Part shown: piece after piece, positions 25,649 to 34,536 of the stretch
How positions within the stretch are numbered: position 1 is the first letter of the stretch
Layout: the number at the start of each line of letters is the position of its first letter
Origin: Rutidosis leptorrhynchoides
Lineage: Eukaryota > Streptophyta > Magnoliopsida > Asterales > Asteraceae
Length of the DNA: 64,000 nucleotides
Direction of reading: 5' to 3'
Assembly (NCBI RefSeq): GCF_046630445.1
Contig: NC_092334.1
Location: 195,122,001 to 195,186,000 of the forward strand
Notes under the pieces: generated by a model
Databases searched by the model: none
What the model saw: the letters and a program-made list of their open reading frames with translations, nothing else
What the model was told of the DNA's origin: nothing
Made by a program: the position numbers and the translations under genes

Positions 25649-25909
25649 TGTAATACCCCGTTCCACATCGATTTGTGTAAGAAAGTTCGAGCCCCTTATA
25701 AAGTAACTCTCATCATTACCAAACACAACGCGTTTTGGGGCTACAAGCACAGCATATCCTGTTAGAACTCTGTAGTTAAGCGTGCTCGAGCGGGATTAGT
25801 ACTAGGATGGGTGACCTCCTGAGAAATCCTCGTGTGGTCACCAAGAAAAAGCCGTGCGCCTACGGGCAAAGCGGACAATATTGTGGTCGCGGTAAGGAGG
25901 GATGTTACA
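25649..25909 (+). repeat. Cassandra LTR 3 (plus)
   Basis: 261 bp, TGTAATACCCCG...GGATGTTACA. 5S-like part about 25756-25840. Preceded by a short AAAAATTT junction to the truncated minus unit. Confidence 0.88.
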
Positions 25910-26037
25910 GATGGTATCAGAGCACTAGCCTCTCGGGGTGTGACGGGCACTCGGCTCGTGCATCTCCTGATGTATAGATCCTGGGTATCAATTTGTTTCG
26001 GCCTGACAAGGACATCAGTATTCTAAGTGGGGGAGTT

Positions 26038-26298
26038 TGTAATACCCCGTCCCACATCGATTTGTGTAAGAAAGTTCGAGCCCCTTTTAAGGTAACTCTC
26101 ATCCTTACCAGACACAACGCATTTTTGGGCTACAAGCACAGCAGATTCCATCAAAACTCTGCAGTTAAGCGTGCTCGAGCGAGAGTAGTACTAGGATGGG
26201 TGACCTCCTGGGAAATCCTCGTGTGGTCACCAAGAAAAATCTGTGCGTCTACGGGCAAAGCGGACAATATTGTGGTAGCGGTAAGGTGAGATGTTGCA
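26038..26298 (+). repeat. Cassandra LTR 4 (plus)
   Basis: 261 bp, ending GATGTTGCA and followed directly by the GGCAA duplication. 5S-like part about 26145-26230. Confidence 0.88.
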
Positions 26299-27829
26299 GG
26301 CAATGACAATATAGGTGCCGTAGTTAACTTTTTCTTCAACAATTGAAACGCTTTCTCCTGCTCATCCTTCCATTCAAATTTCTTCCCTTTATGCGTTAAT
26401 GCAGTCAAAGGTTTTGCTATTTTGGAAAAATCTTGGATGAACCTTCTGTAGTAACCAGCCAGTCCTAAAAATTGGCGTATATGCTTCGGAGTTTTCGGGG
26501 TTTCCCACTTTTTAACGGTTTCAATCTTTACTGGATCCACCTGAATACCTTATTTGTTCACTATGTGTCTGAGGAATTGAACTTCTTCCAACCAAAATGG
26601 ACACTTTGAAAACTTAGCGTACAATTTTTCTTTCCTCAACGAATCTAATGTTCTTCGTGTTCTTGATCATTCTTTGAGTAAATAAGTATGTCATCGATGA
26701 AAACAATGACAAACTTGTCAAGGTATGGTCCACACACTCGGTTCATAAGGTCCATGAACACAGCTGGTGCGTTAGTCAACCCAAATGGCATAACCATAAA
26801 CTCGTAATGACCGTAACGTGTCCTAAAAGCAGTTTTTGGAATATCATCCTCCTTCACCCGCATTTGATGATATCCAGAACGTAAATCAATCTTCGAGTAC
26901 ACTGACGAACCTTGCAGCTGATCAAATAAATCGTCGATTCTCGGTAGTGGTTAACAGTTCTTGATGGTAAGTTTGTTCAACTCTCTATAGTCGATACATA
27001 ATCTAAATGTACCATCTTTCTTTTTGACAAACAAAACAGGAGCTCCCCACGATGATGTGCTTGGTCGAATGAAACCACGCTCTAAAGTTCTTGTAATTGG
27101 CTCTGAAGTCCCTTCATTTCACTGGGTGAGAGTCTGTATGGAGCACGAGCTACTGGTGCAGCTCCCGGTACAAGTTCTATTTGAAATCCAACGGATCGGT
27201 GTGGAGGTAGTCCCGGTAATTCTTTCAGAAATACATCGGGAAATTCTTTTGCGACGGGAACATCATTGATGTTCTTTTCTTAGGAATTGACTTTTTTGAC
27301 GTGTTCTAGCACAGCATAGCAACCTCTTCTTATTAGTTTTTGCGCCTTCAGGTTACTAATAAGATTTAACTTCGCGTTGCTCTTTTCTTCGTACACCATT
27401 AAGGGTTTTCCTTTTTCTCGTATAATGCGAATTGAATTTTTGTAACAAATGATCTCTGCTTTCACTTCTTTCAACCAGTCCATACCGATTATCACATCAA
27501 AACTCCCTAACTCTACTGGTATCAAGTCAATCTTAAATGTTTCGCTAACCATTTTAATTTCTCAATTCCGACATATATTATCTGTTGTAATTAATTTACC
27601 GTTTGCTAATTCGAGTAAAAAATTAATTATCCAAGGGCGTCGGTGAGCAACTTAGTTTAGCACAAAAATCTCTACTCATATAGCTTCTATCCGCACCCGA
27701 ATCAAATAAAACATAAGCAGATTTATTGTCAATGAGAAACGTACCCGTAACAAGCTCCGGGTCTTCCTGTTCTTCTGCCGTATTAATATTGAAAACTCTT
27801 CCGCGGCCCTGCCCATTAGTATGCCCCTA

Positions 27830-29002
27830 ATTCGGGCAATTTCTACTAAAGTGGCCCGGTTTTCCACATCCAAAACAAATTATGGCGGTGTTATTGGTTT
27901 CGACATTATTTGTTCTTTTAGTTCTGTTATGCATTGGTCCGTAGATCTCGCACTTTCTCGCACTATGACCATTTCTTTTACACTTGGTGCAAAATGTCGT
28001 GCAGAACCCCTGGTGATGCTCTTCACACCTTTGGCATGGCTGTTTTTGTTTTTTGTTTCCATTGTTGTTATTGAGATTGTTGTTGGGATTGTTATTGTTG
28101 TTATTGTTGTTATTGTTATTGTTGTTGGGACAGTTATTGTAGTTGTTGTTGGGATGTTTGTTGAAGTTGTTGTTGCGATTGATGTTGCGGTTGTTGGGGT
28201 AGTTATTGCGATTGTGGTTGCGGTTGTTGTTGTTGTATTGGTGACTCATGTCATTGGTTTCTTCCCACTTTCTCTTGACTTGTTTCATGTTAGCCTCTTC
28301 GGCCGCCTGCTCTTTAATCCTTCCTTCGATCTGATTCACTAGTTTGTGAGCCATTTGACTTGCCTTTTGTATGGAGGCGGGCTCGTGTGAACTCACATCT
28401 TCTTGAATCCTTTCCAGTAACCCTTTTACAAATGCATCGATCTTCTCTTCTTCGTCTTCGAACATTCTGGGACACAATAGGCACAACTCTGTGAATCATC
28501 GTTCGTATGTGGTGATATCGAAACCTTGCGTTCGTAATCCTCTAAGCTCTGCCTTGAGCTTATTTACCTCGTTTCTGGGACAATACTGCTCGTTCATTAA
28601 TTGCTTGAATGCTGACCACGGTAGTGCGTAAGCTGCATCTTGTCCTACCTGTTCGAGATAGGTATTCCACCATGTTAACACAGTACCTGTGAAGGTATGC
28701 GTAGCGTACTTTACTTTGTCTTCTTCATTACATTTACTTATGGCAAACACCGATTCAACCTTCCCGGTCCACCGTTTCAATCCGATTGGACCCTCGGTTC
28801 CATCAAATTCCAAAGGTTTGCAGGTAGAGAATTATTTGTAGGAGCATCCTACACGATTTCTTGTGGAATTAGTTCCACTGCTAGAACCAGAGTTATTGTT
28901 GTTATTTTGCATTGCGACCTGCACGGCGGCTATGATCGCAGCAAGAAAAACACGAAACTCTTCCTCACTCATGTTCAAGTTCTGACGAGTCGTCGGTGCC
29001 AT
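27830..29002 (-). pseudogene. FB gag
   Basis: ATG at 29002 (MAPTTRQNLNMSEEEF). A helical N-terminus and an Asn/Ser tract are followed by the gag domain (GTEGPIGLKRWTGKVESVF, LTWWNTYLEQVG, 28496-28813), a long Asn-rich region (about 28080-28260) and two CCHC knuckles (CTKCKRNGHSARKC about 27960; CFGCGKPGHFSRNC about 27840). Stops interrupt near 28832 (TAA), 28496 (TGA) and 27827 (TAG); the last two are one C-to-T change from Arg and Gln codons. Gag would package element RNA. The Asn run comes from AAC/AAT repeats. Confidence 0.85.
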
Positions 29003-29138
29003 TTCCTTCAAAAATAGCCAAAGAATTGAGTTAATCATATAGAATTTAAGAGTAGTCAATAGTATTTCGTAGCATAATATGAACTTATTTATAAAAGCTT
29101 TTTCTTCATATTAGCATTTTATAGTGTTAATTCGGGTA

Positions 29139-29153
29139 GTACCTACCCGTTAA
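29139..29153 (-). other. Internal PPT-like motif in FB
   Basis: The minus strand reads TTAACGGGTAGGTAC, identical to the word next to the FB 3' LTR. It lies between the F-box ORF and gag, as the LARD internal copy lies after its accessory ORF. Confidence 0.5.
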
Positions 29154-29339
29154 GTTCATACTTGCTAGCTACTATACAACTCAACTACTACGCTTCTATA
29201 TGAAAAAATTATTACAATAATATTTCGCGTTCAAACTTTTATACAATATTTTACAAACATACAATACCACTATTATACATATAGGATGAAATATAGCACA
29301 TAATAACTTGCTACTCGGCAGCTATAAAGGCAATTCTAG

Positions 29340-30032
29340 TTAATACGCAAGCCGTTCAGCAAAAGAAATAAAGACACTTAATTCATAAGTCCATAAACAA
29401 GTCATGCATTCTGGTTGTACTAATAGTATTTCCCATCCTTGGTTATGTGGCAGATAACCATTATGACCGTTAGCTAGGCAGCTTGTTGTAACGTCGTTAA
29501 AAGGACGAGGGTTTCGTAATGCCCAACAGCCCCGTAATAATCTAAAAACCTTGTTTCTCACCCCAACTACCGAATCCGTCACTTGAGGGAAGGTTTTATT
29601 TAAAAGTTGTAATCCGATGTTCTTTTTCTCACTTTGGTGAGAAGCGAACATCACTAACCCGTAAGCATAACATGCTTCTTTATGTTGCATGTTAGAAGCT
29701 CTTTCTAAAGCACGAAGTCCTATGTTGGGATATGTTGAGTCAAAATAGGTTCGTAACCCGTAGCGTAAAATTGCATCTAGGTTTCCCGCACTAAATGCCT
29801 TAAAGAAAACTTGGCGTAACTTAAAGTCTCCCCAATGTGATATGTCCCATCTTTCAAAGGAAAGCCTTTTATAAACTAAGGCATGCCTGGAATGTCTTTT
29901 AAACTTTCGACAAACTAATTTTTTCGTAAATAATTGTGCTGATGAATTCTGTCCGACTCTAGACAAGATTTCATCAATCATATCCTCCGGTAAATCTTCT
30001 AAAATTTTTGGTTGTCTATCATTAACGTCCAT
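29340..30032 (-). CDS. F-box / Sel1-like protein inside a gypsy retrotransposon
   Basis: An intact 230-codon ORF from the ATG at 30032. Residues about 9-50 are an F-box (ILEDLPEDMIDEILSRVG, then FTKKLVCRKFKRHSR). Residues about 75-150 resemble Sel1/TPR-type helices (SAGNLDAILRYGLRTYFDS, RASNMQHKEACYAYGLVMF). The C-terminus has spaced Cys (CMTCLWTYEL). This is the layout of the plant At1g67623/At2g35280-like F-box family, whose members would join SCF ubiquitin ligases through SKP1. CTTGTTTATTTTACAG (ends 30046) just upstream looks like a splice acceptor, and the frame is also open to 30158. It lies between the acidic ORF and gag, same strand. It has no stop although gag-pol beside it has many. 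Likely a host gene captured by the element; family call good, role unknown. Confidence 0.8.
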   Translation of the reverse strand: MDVNDRQPKILEDLPEDMIDEILSRVGQNSSAQLFTKKLVCRKFKRHSRHALVYKRLSFERWDISHWGDFKLRQVFFKAFSAGNLDAILRYGLRTYFDSTYPNIGLRALERASNMQHKEACYAYGLVMFASHQSEKKNIGLQLLNKTFPQVTDSVVGVRNKVFRLLRGCWALRNPRPFNDVTTSCLANGHNGYLPHNQGWEILLVQPECMTCLWTYELSVFISFAERLAY

Positions 30033-30170
30033 TATTGTTTTTATACTGTAAAATAAACAAGGATTAGATTCGTCAAAGATAATTAACAAACAATACAAGC
30101 AATTTTTACATATAACATAAAAATACAAATACATTACAATACATATATTACACAGCATGATTACAACTCT

Positions 30171-30791
30171 TTATTCCGACTCACTCGTTTCTTCTTCTTC
30201 GGACTTAGTTCGTTTGGCTAATTTCCTAGGGATACATGGTGATCCACAAATAAGAGCCATCATTTTCACAAATGGTTTAGAAAAACCTGGTGGCTTAGAG
30301 TTTCCCGGGTTATTGTTAAAATTTAAGAAGTACGGGTGTTTACGATATATATAAAGTTCATCGGGGTTGTAATCAGGTTTCTCTATTTTGATACCTTTTC
30401 CCTTATTGTTTTCTTTTACTTTTTCAATTTGGGTCGAGGTAATTTCTATAACATCATCGGAATCCTCGTCGGGATCTGATTCATCAGAAAATTGGTAATT
30501 TTCCCAATATTTTGTTTCCTCGGCGGAAATACCATTGACCATTATTAACTTTGGTCCGTTGGTTGAGGATTTTCTTTTATTTATTCGTTTAACTGTAGGT
30601 ATTAATATTTCTTCCTCCGAAACCTCTTCTTCTTCCGGTTCCTCCTCTTCCGGTTCCTCTTCTTCCGGTTCCTCCTCTTCCGGTTCCTCCTCTTCCGGTT
30701 CCTCCTCGGGATTTTGTGAATCTTCCCAAAATATATTCGACTCTTCATTATTATTAGGTGAGTCGATGGGATTTGTACTAGAAGTAGACAT
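30171..30791 (-). CDS. FB acidic accessory ORF with EEEEP repeats
   Basis: An intact 206-codon ORF, first after the primer site. After a Ser/Asn-rich start, residues about 28-56 are five or six EEEEP-type pentapeptides. A short basic stretch (KRINKRKSS) and a second acidic part (SDESDPDEDSDD) follow, then a more ordered region (PDELYIYRKHPYFLNFN, KPPGFSKPFVKMM) and an acidic tail. No known domain. GATATTGTGTGATAG ends directly before the ATG, a possible splice acceptor. The position equals the E1 accessory ORF, but the zipper is absent. It could be a chromatin- or RNA-binding accessory protein; function unknown. Confidence 0.65.
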   Translation of the reverse strand: MSTSSTNPIDSPNNNEESNIFWEDSQNPEEEPEEEEPEEEEPEEEEPEEEEPEEEEVSEEEILIPTVKRINKRKSSTNGPKLIMVNGISAEETKYWENYQFSDESDPDEDSDDVIEITSTQIEKVKENNKGKGIKIEKPDYNPDELYIYRKHPYFLNFNNNPGNSKPPGFSKPFVKMMALICGSPCIPRKLAKRTKSEEEETSESE

Positions 30792-30985
30792 CTATCACAC
30801 AATATCAAACACGTTAAGAGATTAATATATCACATAATATTTACATGTTAATAATATATAGTTTCCAACAAAAAGTGTTAAGCAATCGTTTTTGAAGAAA
30901 ACACGATCGAAGTCCAGACTCACTAATGCATCCTAACAACTCAGTAAGACACACTAATGCAAAATTCTGGTTCTCTAAGACCAAC

Positions 30986-30997
30986 GCTCGGATACCA
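30986..30997 (-). other. FB primer-binding site (variant tRNA-iMet type)
   Basis: The minus strand reads TGGTATCCGAGC, one base off the usual TGGTATCAGAGC, two bases inside the 5' LTR. The copia element here has the same variant. Confidence 0.88.
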
Positions 30998-30999
30998 AC

Positions 31000-33900
31000 T
31001 GAAATTTCCCGTTCATATTGATTATAAACGTTCCATATTAATTGATTTCGTTGCGAGGTTTTGACCTCTATATGAGACGTTTTTCAAAGACTGCATTCGA
31101 TTTTAAAACAAACCATAACTTTATTTTATCGATAAAGGTTTAAAAATGATAATAAAAAAATATAGGGTTTTTACACGACCATTACATAATGGTTTACAAT
31201 AATATTACACAATAATATATGTCTTCGAATGCAATTTTCAAACAATATTATACAAGCATGGACTCCAAATCTTGTCCTTAATTTAGTATGCAACAGCGGA
31301 AGCTCTTAACAATTACCTGAGAATAAACATGCTTAAAACGTCAACAAAAATGTTGGTAAGTTATAGGTTTAACCTATATATTTATCAATCGTAATAATAG
31401 ACCACAAGATTTCATATTTTCATTTTTCATAAACATCATCCATACATAGAGATAAAAATCATTCATATGGTGAACACCTGGTAACCGACATTAACAAGAT
31501 GCATATAAGAATATCCCCATCATTCCGGGACATCCATCGGACATGATATAAAAACTCGAAGTACTAAAGCATCCGCTACAACGGATGGGGTTTGTTGGGC
31601 CCAATAGATCTATCTTTAGGATTCGCATCAATTGGTAGACTGGTTTACTAATTCTTAGGTTACCAAACAAAAGGGGCATATTCGGCTTCGATCATTCAAC
31701 CATAGAAAGTAGTTTCACGTACTTGTGTCTATTTTGTAAAACATTTATAAAATTGCATGTATTCTCATCCCAAAAATATTAGATTTTTAAAATTGGGACT
31801 ATAACTCACTTTCACAGATTTTTACTTCGTCGGGAAGTAAGACTTGGCCACGGGTTGATTCACTAACCTATAACAAATATGTACATATGTATCAAGGTCT
31901 GGTCAAAATATAATTACAACATTTTTTTTATTACGTTTTAATGATTTGAGTTTGTTAAGTCAGCATTCCTCGTTAGTAACCTACAACTAGTTGTCCACAG
32001 TTAGATGTACAGAAATAAAGAAATATATATTATCTCGAATCAATCCACAACCTCGTGTATACAAGTCTCAGGCTAGATCACAAATCAAAGTATATATAAT
32101 ATTTTGGAATCAACCTCAACCCTGTATAGCTAACTCCAACATTACTGCATATAGAGTGTCTATGGTTGTTCCGAAATATATAAATAGATGGGTCGATATG
32201 ATATGTCAAAACATTGTATTCGTGTCTATGGTATCCCAAGATTACATAATATATGTTAGAATCATGTATAATACAATATAAGTTAGTTAAGTTAGGATTT
32301 GTATAGATTTGTTACAAATTTCACGTAGCTACAACAAGCAAAATTATCCAATCTTGTTTTACCCATAATTTCTTCGTTTTAAATCCGTTTTAAGTGATTC
32401 AAGTTGCTATAGTTTCATATTAAACTTAAGTTTATTAATATAAACATAAAAATTATAAGTTTGTAGTCAAAAATACAGATTACCAGTCGTTTTTGTAAAG
32501 GTAGTCATTTCAGTCGAAAGAGCGACGTCTAGATGACCATTTTGAAAAACATACTTCCACTTTGAGTTTAATCATGATTTTTGAATATAGTTTCATGTTC
32601 ATAATAAAAATCATATTCCCAGAAGAACAACTTTTAAAACAAAGTTTATCATAGTTTTTAATTATCAAACCCAAAACAGCCCGCGGTGTTACTACAACGG
32701 CGTATGTCCGATTTTATGGTATTTTTCGTGTTTCCAGGTTTTAAATCATTAAATTAGCATATCATATAGATATAGAACATGTGTTTAGTTGATTTTAAAA
32801 GTCAAGTTAGAAGGATTAACTTTATTTGTGAACAAGTTTAGAATTAACTAAACTATGTTCTAGTGATTACAAGTTTAAATCTTCGAATATGATAGTTTTA
32901 TATGTATGAATTGAATGATGTTATGAACATCATTACTACCTCAAGTTTAGTAGGTAAACCTACTGGAAGTGACAAGAAATGATCTAGTTTCAAAGGATCT
33001 TGGATGGCTTGAAAGTTCTTGAAGTAGAATCATGACACGAAAACAAGTTCAAGTAAGATTTTTACTCGAATTAAGATAGTTTATAGTTATAGAAATTGAA
33101 TCAAAGTTTGAATATGAGTATTACCTTGAATTTGAAATATAACCTACTGTAAGTAACAAAGGTTTCATGATCTTAGATGATTACTTGGAATGGATTAGAA
33201 AGCTTGGTAGTAGACTTGCAAACTTGAAAGTATTCTTGATTTTATGAAACTAGAACTTATAGAATTTATGAAGAACACTTAGCACTTGAAGATAGAACTT
33301 GAGAGAGATTAATTAGATGAAGAAAATTGAAGAAAGAAAGTGTTTGTATGTGTTTTTGGTCGTTGGTATATGGATTAGATATAAAGGATGTGTAAGTTTA
33401 TTTTCATGTAAATAATTCATGAATGATTTATAATACTTTTGTAATTTTATGAGATATTTCATGCTAGTTGCCAAATGATGGTTCCCACATGTTTTGGTGA
33501 GTCACAATAGCTGCTAAGATCTGAATTATTATGTGTATATACCAATAGTATATACGTCTAAGAGCTAGGTATTGTACGAGTACGAATACGGTTGCATAGG
33601 AGTAGAATTATTGATGAAAATGAATGAGAATGCAATTGTAAGCATTTTTGTTAAATAGAAGTACTTTAATATGTGTATTGAAGTCTTTCAAAAGTGTCCT
33701 AATACATATTAATATAATATATGTATATATACATTTTAACTGAGTCGTTAAGTCATCGTTAGTCGTTACATGTAAATGTTGTTTTGAAACCTTTAAGTTA
33801 ACGATCTCATTTAATGTTGTTAACCCATTGTTTATTATATCTAATGAGATATTAAATTATTACATTATCATGATATTAATATGTATGAATATATCTTAAT

Positions 33901-34220
33901 ATGATATATATACATTAAAGTATCGTTACAACGATAATCGTTACATATATGTCTCGTTTTGAAATCCTTAAGTTAGTAGTCTTGTTTTACATATGTAGTT
34001 CATTGTTTACATACTTAATGATATAAATAATTATCATTTTATCATGTTAAATATAGTATAACAATATCGTAATATGATACATATGTACTTAGTAAGACGT
34101 TGTCATAACGATAATCGTTGTATATATCGTTTCGAGTTTCTTAATTCAATAGTCTCATTTTATGTATATAACTCATTGTTGATATACCTAGTGAGATACT
34201 TTCTTATCATAATATCATGT

Positions 34221-34295
<75 letters not shown>

Positions 34296-34450
34296 CATCA
34301 TATAATTTTTACAAGTTTTAACGTTCGTGAATTGCCGGTCAACTTGGGTGGTCAATTGTCTACATGAAACTCATTTCAAATAATCAAGTCTTAACAAGTT
34401 TGATTGCTTAACATGTTGAAAACATTTAATCATATAGATATATCAACTTC

Positions 34451-34513
<63 letters not shown>

Positions 34514-34536
34514 ATTGAAAAGTTCGGGTTACTACA
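31000..34536 (-). repeat. FB 5' LTR (3537 bp)
   Basis: On its own strand it starts TGTAGTAACCCG at 34536 and ends ACGGGAAATTTCA at 31000. It carries AT tracts of about 70 and 58 bp (34225-34293, 34453-34510), the acceptor-like block 31317-31361, and the segment 31960-32169 missing from the 3' LTR. Its last kb is related to the LARD LTR end. No coding sequence. Confidence 0.92.
31960..32169 (-). repeat. Segment present only in the FB 5' LTR
   Basis: About 210 bp between TTTGTTA and TTCCGAAATATAT is absent at the same point of the 3' LTR (about 20712). Because LARD (6348-6612) holds the same segment joined to the same neighbour sequence, its presence is probably ancestral and the 3' LTR has a deletion. 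Confidence 0.7.

Larger units (their letters stand above)
24917..26298. mobile_element. Inverted cluster of Cassandra-type TRIM units (four LTRs)
   Basis: Four LTRs of 261 bp each: 24917-25177 (-), 25306-25566 (-), 25649-25909 (+) and 26038-26298 (+). Each holds about 85 bp resembling plant 5S rRNA (TAGTACTAGGATGGGTGACC, TTAAGCGTGCT), the hallmark of Cassandra TRIMs. Each LTR pair encloses an interior of about 130 bp with a tRNA-Met primer site (25292-25303 minus; 25912-25923 plus) and a GTGGGGGAG polypurine tract. A partial minus interior (25567-25641) joins the two halves. The whole cluster has a single 5-bp duplication GGCAA (24912-24916, 26299-26303), and both outer ends are LTR 3' ends. 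Cassandra encodes no protein. It sits in the FB RT/RNase H coding region. Confidence 0.9.
23105..27830 (-). pseudogene. FB pol: protease, RT, RNase H, integrase
   Basis: Minus-strand pol in several frame pieces. Protease: VLFDSGADRSYMS (about 27680-27720) and IIGMDWLKEVKAE (about 27470). [14 protein letters not shown] and [11 protein letters not shown] (26645-26902), then [12 protein letters not shown] (about 26440). RNase [18 protein letters not shown] and THDLELDAI (24734-24914), interrupted by the Cassandra cluster at 24917-26298. Integrase: [10 protein letters not shown] with the HHCC zinc site ([11 protein letters not shown], 24150-24300), the core ([10 protein letters not shown], 23534-23788) and a C-terminal part with a degenerate chromodomain-like end (GPEFTWEHED, near 23120). 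Frameshifts near 27610 and 23150 and several stops make it non-functional. Confidence 0.88.
19757..34536 (-). mobile_element. Ty3/gypsy LTR retrotransposon 'FB' carrying an F-box ORF, minus strand
   Basis: Minus-strand order: 5' LTR (31000-34536), primer site (30986-30997), acidic ORF (30171-30791), F-box ORF (29340-30032), internal PPT-like motif (29139-29153), gag (27830-29002), pol (23105-27830, with a Cassandra cluster inside), polypurine-tract region (23015-23040) and 3' LTR (19757-23014). The flanks GGATT (19752-19756) and CGATT (34537-34541) agree at four of five bases, a probable mutated target duplication. The frame of the host P gag fits across the insertion. LTRs are much alike but differ by a 210-bp indel and many substitutions, so it is older than LARD. 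Confidence 0.9.

Noticed and set aside
24985..26230. 5S ribosomal RNA genes
   Set aside because: Only about 85 bp match, each lies in a 261-bp LTR with primer site and polypurine tract next to it; these are Cassandra LTRs, not 5S genes.
25265..26289. Several 60-98 codon ORFs in the Cassandra cluster
   Set aside because: They repeat in every LTR copy and in both orientations; Cassandra elements are non-coding.
27821..28342. Val/Ile-rich 173-codon ORF on the plus strand, membrane-like
   Set aside because: It is the antisense shadow of the Asn-rich region of FB gag.
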